From NCBI RefSeq assembly GCF_044386045.1, contig NZ_JBISCD010000040.1, forward strand, positions 496,001 through 560,000: a DNA stretch of 64,000 bases, written 5' to 3'. The notes beneath the pieces were generated by a model that saw only the letters and a program-made list of their open reading frames with translations, had not been told where the DNA came from and did not search any database. Below are positions 26,044 through 35,818 of this stretch, in pieces. The position numbers and the translations under genes are program-made. Origin of the DNA: Thalassobellus sediminis (GTDB lineage: Bacteria; Bacteroidota; Bacteroidia; Flavobacteriales; Flavobacteriaceae). Position 1 is the stretch's first letter, and each line of letters starts with the position of its first letter.

Positions 26044-27537
26044 ATGAAAAAATACAAATTAATATTTTCAATTTTCTCTCTGTTTACAGTTTTTATATTT
26101 ATTAATTCCTGTAATCATGACAAAGATTTAGAATTGATAAATCCAAACGGATTATCCCCTGATACTTTTTTTAAAAATGAATCTCAGCTACAGTCATCTG
26201 TAAATGCAATATATGCTAATTTACAAACAAGAGGACTTTATTCTCGTCATATGTTTTTCTCTCAAGATAATATGGCACATGAAAACGGAGGTAACCCACA
26301 ATTAGAAGCAGATAAAAGACAATATTTAGATTTCTCTTTTGATTCTAGTCATGGCCCTATTGCTGATTATTGGGAAAGCTGCTTTAGAGGTATAAATAAA
26401 GCAAACTTTGTAATTGGTAATGAAGAAAGAATAAATGAAATTGATGAAACTTTATTAAGTCAAACAAGAAAACAAAAATTCTTAGGTGAAGCTAAATTTT
26501 TAAGAGGATTATATTATTTTCTTTTAGTAACTAGATTTGGCGACATTCCTTTAATTACTGAGATACCAGAATCTACGGCAGGTATAGGAATTACTTCTAA
26601 AGATGCTGTATATGATTTAATTATATCAGACCTTCAAGCTGCTTCAAGTAGTCTTTTTGATAAAGGTAATGAAGATAATGGACGAGCAACTAAAGGCGCT
26701 GCTATTGCTTTATTAGGTAAAGTATATTTATTTAGAGGTCAACATGGTTTAGCACTAGCTGAATTCAATAAATTATCTGGATATTCTTTAGAGCCTAATT
26801 ATTTTGACAATTTCATGGAAGAAACTGAGCATGGTGTTGAGTCTATTTTTGAAATTGAATATGATGATGCTTTAGGAGCTAGTGCTAAATGGAATTCAAG
26901 TACATCTGGCGCAGGCCCTAATGAAGCTACTTTTAGAGGACAGGAATATGGTTTTAACGATTGGTTTAATGTATTCCCTTCTGATGATTTGTTAGATGAG
27001 TTTGAAGCTGGTGATACTAGATATGCCGATAGCTTTTATTCTGTGGGAGACACATTTGCAGGTGGAGCTAATACCGTTGCCGCTGGCGATTTAACAGCTG
27101 GAGCACAAAGAAGAGCTGGGTGGAAAAAATACCAAAACTATTATAAAGACTCAAATGAAGATCAAGAGTCAGGTATTAACTTTAAATACTTAAGATATGC
27201 CGATGTATTATTAATGATGGCCGAATGTGAAAATGAAGTTGGCACTCAGGATAATGCTGTAGATTATATAAACGAAGTTAGAGATAGAGCTGGTTTAGCA
27301 GATTTGCCAGATGGAATGACAAAAACGGCTGTTTTCGATGCTATTGTTCACGAAAGAAAAGTTGAATTAGCAGGAGAGCAAACTCGCTTTAATGATATTC
27401 TTAGATGGGGTAATGCTTCTACAGAATTAGCAGGGACTAATTTTCAAGCTGGTAAGCACGAATTATGGCCCATTCCAGATAGAGAAATATCATCAAATGA
27501 AGCTATAACGTCTGCTGATCAAAACTCTGGATATTAA
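26044..27537 (+). CDS. SusD/RagB-family surface glycan-binding lipoprotein
   Basis: A 497-residue outer-membrane lipoprotein that caps the SusC barrel and binds glycan. The lipobox ends at C23 (FINSC), followed by acidic NHDKD residues typical of surface-exported lipoproteins. The N-terminal TPR-like scaffold includes FLRGLYYFLLVTRFGDIPLI, and the C-terminal RagB/SusD part has FKYLRYADVLLMMAECENE and HERKVELAGEQTRFNDILRW with the terminal LWPIP motif. It is 17 bp after susC and followed by a strong terminator, so susCD form the core unit. The length is usual for the family. Confidence 0.95.
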   Translation: MKKYKLIFSIFSLFTVFIFINSCNHDKDLELINPNGLSPDTFFKNESQLQSSVNAIYANLQTRGLYSRHMFFSQDNMAHENGGNPQLEADKRQYLDFSFDSSHGPIADYWESCFRGINKANFVIGNEERINEIDETLLSQTRKQKFLGEAKFLRGLYYFLLVTRFGDIPLITEIPESTAGIGITSKDAVYDLIISDLQAASSSLFDKGNEDNGRATKGAAIALLGKVYLFRGQHGLALAEFNKLSGYSLEPNYFDNFMEETEHGVESIFEIEYDDALGASAKWNSSTSGAGPNEATFRGQEYGFNDWFNVFPSDDLLDEFEAGDTRYADSFYSVGDTFAGGANTVAAGDLTAGAQRRAGWKKYQNYYKDSNEDQESGINFKYLRYADVLLMMAECENEVGTQDNAVDYINEVRDRAGLADLPDGMTKTAVFDAIVHERKVELAGEQTRFNDILRWGNASTELAGTNFQAGKHELWPIPDREISSNEAITSADQNSGY

Positions 27538-27567
27538 AAAAATAATTAGTTTGATTTTTTAGTTTTT

Positions 27568-27603
27568 AAAACAGCGTATAGAACATTTATACGCTGTTTT
27601 TTT
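27568..27603 (+). terminator. Terminator after susD
   Basis: AAAACAGCGTATA (27568-27580) pairs perfectly with TATACGCTGTTTT (27588-27600) around a 7-base loop, followed by more T residues. It separates susCD from the downstream VCBS gene, which should therefore have its own promoter or depend on read-through. Confidence 0.9.
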
Positions 27604-27659
27604 ATTCGTATTTTTACTCTTATTTAGTAATATTTATTGAAAATATTAAACGGAAATAC

Positions 27660-30600
27660 ATGAAAAAATTGCTCAACATAATTGCCTTACTTTTAATAGG
27701 ATCAGTATTTATTGTTAGTTGCTCCAAAAACGAGAAAAAAGAAGTCATAGAGAATAAAATTTTCACGTCTTTAAATAGTACTACAACAGGTATTGAATTC
27801 AGTAATAACCTTACCGAAAATGACTCCCTTAATTATTTTACTTATACATACTTGTATATGGGAGGAGGTATTGCTACTGGAGACATTAATAATGATGGTC
27901 TAATTGATATTTATTTTACAGGAAATCAGGTTTCTAACAAATTATATTTAAATAAAGGGGATTTAAAATTTGAGGACATAACAGCAAAAGCAGGAGTTTC
28001 TGGTGATAACAGATGGTATACTGGAGTTACAATGGGAGATGTAAATGATGATGGCTTACTTGATATCTATTGTTCTGTAGGTGGCAAATTTGGCAACAAA
28101 AAAAATCAACTATTTATAAACAAAGGAGATGGCGTATTTAAAGATGAAGCTGCTAAATATGGAGTAGACAATATTGGTAATAGTGTGCAATCCACTTTTT
28201 TTGATTATGACAATGATGGTGACTTAGACCTTTATGTAGCAAATTATCCCCCTACACCTTTTAATTCGTCTTCATATGTTTATCAATATAACATGAAAAA
28301 TGTAAAAGATAAAGATACCGATTATCTATACAGAAATGATGGAGACAAATTTGTAGATGTCACTAATGAAGCAGGGCTTAGATCTTTTGGCTTATCCTTA
28401 AGTGTAACAGTAGGAGATATAAATAATGATAATTGGCCAGATATATATGTTTCCAATGATTTTATGTCGCCAGATTTTATGTATATAAATAATCAAGATG
28501 GTACATTTAAAGAAGTTATAAAACAAGCGACGTCTCATACAGCACTTTATGGTATGGGTGCAGATATTTCAGATTTTAATAACGATGGCAACCTTGATAT
28601 TTTTCAAGTAGATATGGATGCCAAAAGCAATAGGCGAAAAAAAGCGAATATGGCTAGTATGAATATTCCTTTATTTTGGGATATTGTAGATTCCGGATTC
28701 GGATATCAATATATGCACAACTGTATGCAATTAAATTCAGGTTTATATAGTGATGAAGGCGTACCACATTTCTCTAATGTTTCAAGAATAACAGGAACTT
28801 CTTCTACAGATTGGAGTTGGGGACCTTTATTTGCTGATTTTGATAACGATGGACAAAAAGACTTGTTTGTTTCTAACGGAACAAGGAAAGAGATAAATAA
28901 CAACGATTATTTTAATAAACTAAAAGAAGCAAAACCAAATCAGGACAGTTTATTACAATTAAGCAGAGAAATCCCATCAGAAAAGATAGATAACTTTATG
29001 TTTAAAAATAAAGGGAATCTTAAATTCGAAAATACAAATGATGCTTGGGGTATTTCCTATAAAGGATTTTCAAATGGAGGTGTATATGCCGATCTTGACA
29101 ATGATGGCGATCTTGAAATTATAACGAATAACATTGATGATTACGCTTCAGTTTTTGAAAATAGAAGCTCGGATACAAACAATTTCCTTCAAGTAAAATT
29201 TGAAGGTAAACAAGGAAATTCTTTTGGACTTGGAAATAGAGTTTATGTATCAGTAAACAACCAAACTCAAATGCAGGAATTAACTTTAACAAGAGGTTTT
29301 CAATCATCTGTAGCTCCAGAATTACATTTTGGTTTAGGTCGATCAAATAATATTGAAACACTAAAAGTAGTATGGACAGATGGTAAAACACAAGAGTTAA
29401 ATAATGTTTCTGCTAATCAAAAATTAGTTTTAAAATATTCTGAAGCTAAAACCATTAAAAGTGACGTTTCTGAAAATTCAAAACTATTCATTACAGATAC
29501 CACAGGATTTTTTCCAAAACATAAACATCAAGAAAATGAAAATGATGATTTTATGAAACAAATTTTACTCCCTCATAAAATGTCTTCGTTTGGTCCTGCA
29601 TTAGCTGTTGGCGATATCAATAATGACACATTAGAAGATTATTTTATTGGAGGATCAGCTGGTACAAAAGGAAGTGTTTTTATTCAAACAACAAATGGGT
29701 TTGAAAAACAATCATCTAGTTTTTTAGTGGCTGATAAAGAGAGTGAAGATGTTGGAGCCTTAATATTTGATGCCGATTCAGATGGTGACAACGATTTGTA
29801 TGTAGTAAGTGGAGGTTATGAGTTTTCTTCAAATTCAAACGAGTTACAAGACAGACTATACATTAATAACGGAAATGGAGATTTCACAAAAGCAGATAAG
29901 GAAGCTCTACCTAGTTTTAATGTTAGTGGCTCAAGAGCATATAATGCAGATTTTAATAAAGATGGTAAACAAGATATTCTTGTATTAGGAAGGCAAAACC
30001 CTAATAATTATCCTCTTCCTGCAAATAGCTACCTCTTAATAAACGAAAGTACTAAAGATCATGTTAGGTTTAATAATACGAGTATGCAGCCATCAGAATT
30101 TGAAAACCTAGGTATGGCAACAAGTGCTATTATTACAGATTTTAATAATGATACATGGTTAGATATTATAATTGTTGGTGAATGGATGCCTATTAGAGTC
30201 TTTAAAAACACAAAAACTGGCTTTGAAGAAGTGTCGGATAATTTAGGATTAACAAAAGACACAACGGGATGGTGGTGGAGTATTAACGAAGGTGATTTTG
30301 ATAATGATGGTGACATGGACTATATAGTTGGTAACAACGGACTAAATTATAAATACAAGGCTACTGAAAAAGAAACGTTTGACATTTATGTTAATGATTT
30401 TGATGAGGATAGTAATAAAGATATTGTTTTAAGCTATTATAACGAAGGGAAACAATACCCTGTTAGAGGAAGAGGTTGTTCTTCTCAACAAATACCGGGT
30501 ATAAAAAAGAAGTTTAAAGATTATGAAAGCTTTTCTGAAGCAACATTAGCTGATGTTTACACAGAGAAAAATTTAGATGAATCGCTACACTATCAAGTAA

Positions 30601-30971
30601 AATCATTTGCAAGTGTTTATTTGGAAAATAAAAATGGAAAATTCATTATTCATAAATTACCAAATTTAGCACAACTCTCAAGTATAAATCAAATCTTGAT
30701 AGATGACTATGACCAAGATGGAAAATTAGATGCCCTTATAGTTGGAAACTTATATGTGTCTGAAGTTGAAACGCCAAGAAATGATGCCGGCTATGGTTTA
30801 TTTCTTAAAGGAAATGGAAATGGAAGTTTCAAACCTATTTCTGTATCAAAAAGTGGTTTATATATTCCTGGTGATGTAAAAGATATGGCTACAATAAAAG
30901 TAGGAAGCACATCATATTTCATTGCTGCTAAAAATGATGATTATTTACAATTTATTAGAGCTAATAAATAA
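27660..30971 (+). CDS. Two-propeller VCBS/ASPIC (UnbV) lipoprotein
   Basis: A 1103-residue lipoprotein (lipobox ending C21, then polar SKNEKKE). At least seven FG-GAP/VCBS calcium-binding motifs occupy the first half (DINNDGLIDIYF, DYDNDGDLDLYVAN, DFDNDGQKDLFVSNG), then a UnbV/ASPIC segment near 500-590 (GNRVYVSVNNQTQMQELTLT; PELHFGLGRS). A second set of repeats fills 640-1060 (DADSDGDNDLYVVSGG, DFNNDTWLDIIIVGEW). It should be an exported pair of calcium-bound beta-propellers. Such proteins recur behind susD in flavobacterial loci; a glycan-binding role is often supposed but not established. It follows the susD terminator by about 60 bp and precedes the GH9-like gene by 70 bp. Confidence 0.88.
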   Translation: MKKLLNIIALLLIGSVFIVSCSKNEKKEVIENKIFTSLNSTTTGIEFSNNLTENDSLNYFTYTYLYMGGGIATGDINNDGLIDIYFTGNQVSNKLYLNKGDLKFEDITAKAGVSGDNRWYTGVTMGDVNDDGLLDIYCSVGGKFGNKKNQLFINKGDGVFKDEAAKYGVDNIGNSVQSTFFDYDNDGDLDLYVANYPPTPFNSSSYVYQYNMKNVKDKDTDYLYRNDGDKFVDVTNEAGLRSFGLSLSVTVGDINNDNWPDIYVSNDFMSPDFMYINNQDGTFKEVIKQATSHTALYGMGADISDFNNDGNLDIFQVDMDAKSNRRKKANMASMNIPLFWDIVDSGFGYQYMHNCMQLNSGLYSDEGVPHFSNVSRITGTSSTDWSWGPLFADFDNDGQKDLFVSNGTRKEINNNDYFNKLKEAKPNQDSLLQLSREIPSEKIDNFMFKNKGNLKFENTNDAWGISYKGFSNGGVYADLDNDGDLEIITNNIDDYASVFENRSSDTNNFLQVKFEGKQGNSFGLGNRVYVSVNNQTQMQELTLTRGFQSSVAPELHFGLGRSNNIETLKVVWTDGKTQELNNVSANQKLVLKYSEAKTIKSDVSENSKLFITDTTGFFPKHKHQENENDDFMKQILLPHKMSSFGPALAVGDINNDTLEDYFIGGSAGTKGSVFIQTTNGFEKQSSSFLVADKESEDVGALIFDADSDGDNDLYVVSGGYEFSSNSNELQDRLYINNGNGDFTKADKEALPSFNVSGSRAYNADFNKDGKQDILVLGRQNPNNYPLPANSYLLINESTKDHVRFNNTSMQPSEFENLGMATSAIITDFNNDTWLDIIIVGEWMPIRVFKNTKTGFEEVSDNLGLTKDTTGWWWSINEGDFDNDGDMDYIVGNNGLNYKYKATEKETFDIYVNDFDEDSNKDIVLSYYNEGKQYPVRGRGCSSQQIPGIKKKFKDYESFSEATLADVYTEKNLDESLHYQVKSFASVYLENKNGKFIIHKLPNLAQLSSINQILIDDYDQDGKLDALIVGNLYVSEVETPRNDAGYGLFLKGNGNGSFKPISVSKSGLYIPGDVKDMATIKVGSTSYFIAAKNDDYLQFIRANK

Positions 30972-31007
30972 TTCTATTTCAATTAATAAATAGAATAAAT
31001 CTTAAAA

Positions 31008-31015
31008 TATTTTTG
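31008..31015 (+). promoter_or_regulatory. -7 promoter element for the GH9-like gene
   Basis: TATTTTTG matches TAnnTTTG and lies 27 bases before the ATG at 31042. A weak AT-rich hairpin (ATTCTATTT/AAATAGAAT, 30971-30996) precedes it. This would allow separate expression of the glycosidase. Confidence 0.45.
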
Positions 31016-31041
31016 TTAATTTTTACTAAAACAACATTAGT

Positions 31042-33525
31042 ATGAAATCATTGTACACCCTAATTTTTCTATTTAGCATTTTCCATTTTAATGCACAAAA
31101 TACAACTAATAACTCGAATGACTTTTCAATAAATAGTCAAGAATATCTTGAACGTAGAGGCGCTAATGTTATGTTAGCTCACGATTTTTACCCAGAAAGT
31201 CACCAAGGAGGTGTGGGAATTATTCAAAATGGTATTAGAATAGCTACCAACGGCGATTTACGTTTAGAACCTACCCCAGGACAATGGCAACCAGTACCTA
31301 AAGTTGGAACACGAATTGTTGATGTAGAAAATCAAACCATTAGTGTGAAAATGTCATATCCAGACGATGGTAAAAAAACAGGTTTTAATCCTATTGTTTA
31401 TCCTGATTTAGAATTTTCATATACGCTTAAAATTATTGCCCAAGGAGCTTCTTTTAAAATTGTTGTTGATTTAGATAAACCACTACCAAAAGAATGGATT
31501 GGAAAAGTAGGTATGAATATAGAATTGTTTCCAGGCGAGCTTTTTGGAAAATCGTATTATTTAGATAATCAATTTGGAATTTTTAATAGGCAAGCCAATG
31601 GACCCGGTTTTTATGATAACTCAAACGAGTATCAAATAAAACCAATGGCTGAAGGAAAAGAATTAGCAATAATTCCTGAAAATAAAGAACAAACTTTAAT
31701 CATTAAAAACCTTCAAAACAACACCCTAAAACTTATAGATGGTAGAGCAAAACATAATAACGGATGGTTTATTGTAAGATCGTTAATTACTGAAGGTGCT
31801 ACAAAAAATGCCATTGAATGGTTAATAACACCGCATGTTAAAGATAATTTTATTTATGATCCTGTAGTGCAAGTTTCGCAGGTTGGATACCATACAACAC
31901 AAGAAAAGATAGCCGTTATTGAAACCGATAAAAACGATTTAGATGTTGAAAATATTCAACTTTTAAAAGTAGAACCTAATGGAGATTTAAGAAATGTGTT
32001 AAATGAAAAACCTGAAAATTGGGGTGATTTTTTAAGATATAAATACTATCATTTTAACTTTTCTAAAGTTCAAAAACCAGGGATGTATATTATTAAATAT
32101 AAAACATTTACATCTAATCCATTTCAAATTAACAACCAGGTTTTTAAAAGAAATATTTGGCAACCTACATTAGAGTATTTCCTCCCTGTACAAATGTGTC
32201 ACATGCGTGTAAACGATCGCTATAAGGTTTGGCACGGGTTATGCCATATGGATGATGCAAGAATGGCTCCCGTAAACACAAACCATTTTGATGGCTACCT
32301 ACAAGGTGCTTCAACACTTACATCTTATAAATCTGGCGAGCATGTTCCGGGAATTAATATTGGAGGCTGGCATGATGCAGGAGATTATGATTTAAGAGTA
32401 GAATCTCAAGCCTCTACAATTCAAGGTCTATCTTATATCTATGAATTATTCAATGTAAATTATGACAATACCAGCATAGACCAAAATACTAGAATTGTAG
32501 AAATACATAAACCCGATGGAAAAGCAGATATTTTACAACAAATAGAACATGGTGCGCTATCAATTATTGGTGGTTATAAATCAATGAATCGATTTTATAG
32601 AGGCATTATTGTACCTACCAAAAGACAATATGTATTACTTGGCGACCCTGTAAACCATAGCAACAACTTAATTTTTTCTAATAAAAAAGAAGATAACTCC
32701 ATTGCTATGGGATTAATAGGTGCACCAGACGACAGATGGGTGTTTACTGAAGAAAACCCAAGAAGAACACTAAATACGGCCGCAGCTTTAGCTACTACAG
32801 CACGTGCTTTAAAAGCCCACAATACATCTTTAGCTAATGAATGTCTTTTAATTGCCGAAACTGTCTGGAATCAAAATCAATCTAAAAATGACATGCTGAA
32901 ATTTGGTCTTGCAGTAGAGTTATTAAAAACGACTAAAGATCAAAAATATGCCAAGTTTTTAACGGCTCATCAAAAAGCCATTACAGATAATATTAATAGA
33001 ACGGGTTGGATTATAGGCTCTGCATTACCATTAATTAATGATAAAAAATTCATCAATGCCATTAAAGATAAAGTGAAAGACTATTATAATAATATCCAAG
33101 AACAAGGAAAAGAAACTCCCTATGGCGTTCCTTACAAGCCTAATATTTGGGGAGCCGGATGGGGTATTCAAAATTTTGGTGTGCAACAGTACTTTTTACA
33201 CTCCAGTTATCCTGATATATTTCCTAAAACATATATGCTAAATGCCATGAATTTTATTCTAGGTGTTCACCCAGGCGTTAATACCTCTTCGTTTGCATCA
33301 GGTGTTGGTTCAAGGTCATTAACACAAGCTTATGGAGTTAATAGAGGCGAGCATTCATTCATTCCAGGAGGAATTGGTTCTGGAACAGCATTAATACGTC
33401 CTGATTTCCCTGAGCTTTTAGAATGGCCATTTTTATGGCAGCAAACTGAATACGTTTTAGGTGGTGGCACTACAGATTATATGTTTCTTATTCTAGCAGC
33501 AGATGCACTATTAAATGAGAATTAA
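31042..33525 (+). CDS. Glycoside hydrolase family 9-like enzyme, exported
   Basis: An 827-residue exported enzyme. A signal peptide (ending near FNAQN) is followed by about 250 residues of unassigned beta-rich sequence. An N-terminal Ig-like (CelD_N) domain follows (VVQVSQVGYHTTQEKIAVIE), then the (alpha/alpha)6 GH9 domain. The GH9 catalytic motif HDAGDYD covers 444-450, giving D445 and D448 as nucleophilic-water-binding and base residues. Near the end, NFILGVHPGVNT and FLWQQTEYVLGG resemble the family's C-terminal region, with E803 as a candidate acid. GH9 enzymes cleave beta-1,4-glucans or release glucosyl units, but this divergent tail makes the substrate uncertain. It ends the locus; its stop overlaps that of the convergent FGE gene. 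Confidence 0.82.
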   Translation: MKSLYTLIFLFSIFHFNAQNTTNNSNDFSINSQEYLERRGANVMLAHDFYPESHQGGVGIIQNGIRIATNGDLRLEPTPGQWQPVPKVGTRIVDVENQTISVKMSYPDDGKKTGFNPIVYPDLEFSYTLKIIAQGASFKIVVDLDKPLPKEWIGKVGMNIELFPGELFGKSYYLDNQFGIFNRQANGPGFYDNSNEYQIKPMAEGKELAIIPENKEQTLIIKNLQNNTLKLIDGRAKHNNGWFIVRSLITEGATKNAIEWLITPHVKDNFIYDPVVQVSQVGYHTTQEKIAVIETDKNDLDVENIQLLKVEPNGDLRNVLNEKPENWGDFLRYKYYHFNFSKVQKPGMYIIKYKTFTSNPFQINNQVFKRNIWQPTLEYFLPVQMCHMRVNDRYKVWHGLCHMDDARMAPVNTNHFDGYLQGASTLTSYKSGEHVPGINIGGWHDAGDYDLRVESQASTIQGLSYIYELFNVNYDNTSIDQNTRIVEIHKPDGKADILQQIEHGALSIIGGYKSMNRFYRGIIVPTKRQYVLLGDPVNHSNNLIFSNKKEDNSIAMGLIGAPDDRWVFTEENPRRTLNTAAALATTARALKAHNTSLANECLLIAETVWNQNQSKNDMLKFGLAVELLKTTKDQKYAKFLTAHQKAITDNINRTGWIIGSALPLINDKKFINAIKDKVKDYYNNIQEQGKETPYGVPYKPNIWGAGWGIQNFGVQQYFLHSSYPDIFPKTYMLNAMNFILGVHPGVNTSSFASGVGSRSLTQAYGVNRGEHSFIPGGIGSGTALIRPDFPELLEWPFLWQQTEYVLGGGTTDYMFLILAADALLNEN

Positions 33526-34547
33526 TCTGAGGATAAAACCGTTCTAAAACCAATATGTTCTGCTGAAGAATCGGTACTTGTACCCATTCGAGAAGACACT
33601 CTATAGCTAGCGCAATAAGAATCGCTACATAAAAAAGAACCACCTTTAATCACCTTTTCTTGAAGATAGGGATTGTTCGGGTTATATGCTTTATCGGCAC
33701 CTTTTGGGTTTTCAATTAGAGATTTAAAATTAGCTAAGTCATTATAATAATTCACATTATACCAATCTGATGTAAATTCCCAAACATTACCAGCCATATC
33801 GTAAAGTCCGAAACCATTTGGCGGATACGATTTTACAGGTGCTGTTCTTTCAAAACCATCTTCTAAGGTATTATTTACAGGAAATTCGCCTTCCCAACTA
33901 TTTGCCATTTTAGATAAGATAGACCTATCATCTCCCCAAAAAAAGGTAGTGTTGTTATTGTTTCCACGAGCAGCGTATTCCCATTCGGCTTCTGTTGGTA
34001 AACGTCTACCAGCCCATTTGCAATACGCTTCGGCATCTTCATAACTTATATGCACAACTGGGTGGTTTTCTTTTCCTTCTAAACTACTATCTGCTCCGTT
34101 TGGATGCTTCCAGTTTACACCTATAGACCAGCTCCACCACTGTGAAAAATCATATAAATTAGGAACTGTAGATTTTGTTTTTTTAAATAATAAGGAACCT
34201 GGCTGTAAAATAGAATCATGTGGTTTAGGCGTTCCTTCAGGAAGTTGTTTTTTCATAACATCCCAATCAACATAACGTTCTGCAATCGTTATATAGCCTG
34301 TTTGCTTTACAAATTTTGAAAACTGAGCATTGGTTACTTCTGTAATATCCATAAAAAAGCCATCTACAGTTACGGTGTGTTGTGGTTTTTCATGCTTCAT
34401 CGCCATTTTATCTTGTGAAACAGCTCCTTGTTGAAAAGTGCCTCCGGGTATCCATACCATGCCTTCTGGCGGCGTTTTAATATCGTTTTTACAACTTATT
34501 ATTACTGAAACAAAACTGATAAGAAACAAAACTATTTTAGTATTCAT
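33522..34547 (-). CDS. Formylglycine-generating enzyme-like lipoprotein
   Basis: A 341-residue lipoprotein (lipobox ending C19, VIISCKND) with a single FGE-sulfatase/SUMF1 domain from about residue 25 to the end. Typical segments are MVWIPGGTFQQGA, WAGRRLPTEAEWEYAARG and AGNVWEFTSDWY. The copper-binding catalytic cysteine pair of true formylglycine-generating enzymes appears intact as C307 and C312 in SFLCSDSYCASYR. It would oxidise the active-site cysteine of a sulfatase to formylglycine, here apparently outside the cytoplasm. No sulfatase is in the window. It is convergent with the GH9-like gene, sharing 4 bp of stop codons. A non-catalytic role is possible for many SUMF1-domain lipoproteins, but the cysteines argue for activity. 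Confidence 0.85.
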   Translation of the reverse strand: MNTKIVLFLISFVSVIISCKNDIKTPPEGMVWIPGGTFQQGAVSQDKMAMKHEKPQHTVTVDGFFMDITEVTNAQFSKFVKQTGYITIAERYVDWDVMKKQLPEGTPKPHDSILQPGSLLFKKTKSTVPNLYDFSQWWSWSIGVNWKHPNGADSSLEGKENHPVVHISYEDAEAYCKWAGRRLPTEAEWEYAARGNNNNTTFFWGDDRSILSKMANSWEGEFPVNNTLEDGFERTAPVKSYPPNGFGLYDMAGNVWEFTSDWYNVNYYNDLANFKSLIENPKGADKAYNPNNPYLQEKVIKGGSFLCSDSYCASYRVSSRMGTSTDSSAEHIGFRTVLSSD

Positions 34548-34620
34548 AAGCGTTTTATAAAGGTTAATCTATTACAAAAATATCGATAATTAGTTCTAAA
34601 CATAATTGAAACCTTCTTTT

Positions 34621-34825
34621 TTGCGTTAGGGATTACTCATTAATTCTATTTTTACTAAATAGGAAATCGTGAATATTCATTTAAGGCATTGTAGAAGCTC
34701 TCTTTGTGTTGTTGTACCTATGCAACACAAAAAAGCGACTGCCGAAATATTTATATTCATGAGTTCATTAATTTAAAAATAGCAAAAGCATGAATAAAGC
34801 CCGACCCTTGTGGTAACGCCCAAAT
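34621..34825 (-). repeat. GCGTTA-bounded dispersed repeat, copy B
   Basis: The minus strand begins ATTTGGGCGTTACCAC and GGGTCGGGCTTT and ends ATCCCTAACGCAA. The 205-bp interior differs from the other copies and includes a perfect 9-bp stem, TTTGTGTTG/CAACACAAA. It fills most of the 352-bp gap between the divergent FGE and yicC genes and, unlike the other copies, does not follow a stop codon. Confidence 0.65.
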
Positions 34826-34870
34826 ATTTAGGCTTATCTACAATTAATTTTCTATCGTTTAGCTTTTAAT

Positions 34871-34878
34871 TATCTTTG
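34871..34878 (+). promoter_or_regulatory. -7 promoter element for yicC
   Basis: TATCTTTG matches TAnnTTTG, 29 bases before the yicC ATG at 34900. Its position rules out a TTG start at 34876 for that gene. Confidence 0.6.
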
Positions 34879-34899
34879 CACAACTTAATACTCCAATTT

Positions 34900-35757
34900 A
34901 TGATATATTCAATGACAGGTTACGGAAAATCTGTATTGCAATTACCTTCAAAAAAAATAACTATAGAGTTAAAATCTCTTAATAGTAAAAGTCTCGATTT
35001 AAATGCAAGAATGCCTTCTATTTATAGAGAAAAAGAACTTGCTATTAGAAAGCTTATTGCTAGTAAATTAGTACGTGGTAAAATAGATTTTTCAATTTAT
35101 GTTGAAACAACTGCCGAAGATACATCGACACAAATAAACACGCCTGTTGTTAAGCAATATATCCAACAGTTAAAAAATGTAGTAGATGGTAACGATATAG
35201 AACTACTTAAAATGGCGGTTCGTTTTCCTGATGCGTTAAATACGGTTCGTGAAGAAATTGATGAAAACGAATGGAAAACCATTGAAAAAGAAATTAACAC
35301 TGCCATAGTCGATTTAAATAACCATAGACTAAACGAAGGAAAGGTTCTTGAACAAGATTTTAATAATCGGGTTACTGAAATAAGTAATATACTAGACCAA
35401 GTTATTGCCATGGATCCGGAACGTGTTGAAGGTGTACGTGAGCGTTTACTTAAAGGCGTTGCCGATTTAAAAGAGAAGCATGATGAAAATCGTTTTGAGC
35501 AAGAATTGGTTTATTACATTGAAAAATTTGATATTACTGAAGAAAAAGTACGATTAAAAAATCACCTTAATTATTTTTTAGAAACTATAAATTCTGCTGA
35601 ATCTAACGGAAAAAAGCTAGGTTTTATAAGCCAAGAAATGGGACGAGAAATTAACACCATTGGTTCTAAAAGTAATTATGCACCTATGCAACAATTAGTC
35701 GTGCAGATGAAAGATGAACTAGAAAAAATTAAGGAACAATTATTGAATGTCCTTTAA
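34900..35757 (+). CDS. yicC: YicC-family endoribonuclease
   Basis: A 285-residue cytoplasmic protein of the YicC/YloC family, recently linked to endoribonucleolytic RNA decay. The highly conserved start MIYSMTGYGKS, the ELKSLNSKSLDLNARMPSIY segment and the C-terminal FISQEMGREINTIGSKSNYA segment identify it clearly. The ATG at 34900 gives the family N terminus and lies just after a -7 box. It leads the unit yicC-gmk-nadD; yicC and gmk are neighbours in many Bacteroidota. Length is normal and no residue looks missing. Confidence 0.95.
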   Translation: MIYSMTGYGKSVLQLPSKKITIELKSLNSKSLDLNARMPSIYREKELAIRKLIASKLVRGKIDFSIYVETTAEDTSTQINTPVVKQYIQQLKNVVDGNDIELLKMAVRFPDALNTVREEIDENEWKTIEKEINTAIVDLNNHRLNEGKVLEQDFNNRVTEISNILDQVIAMDPERVEGVRERLLKGVADLKEKHDENRFEQELVYYIEKFDITEEKVRLKNHLNYFLETINSAESNGKKLGFISQEMGREINTIGSKSNYAPMQQLVVQMKDELEKIKEQLLNVL

Positions 35758-35818
35758 AAAGTCTGCATTACTCAGTAGCAGTTGGCAGTATTAGTAAACA
35801 CAAAATATTCGTGTATTC

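Noticed and set aside
33522..34547. Sulfatase gene
   Set aside because: The protein is a SUMF1/FGE-type modifier, with no sulfatase CxPxR signature or alkaline-phosphatase fold features.
34621..34825. Insertion sequence between the FGE and yicC genes
   Set aside because: No transposase frame; the ends match the small non-coding GCGTTA-bounded element seen three more times.
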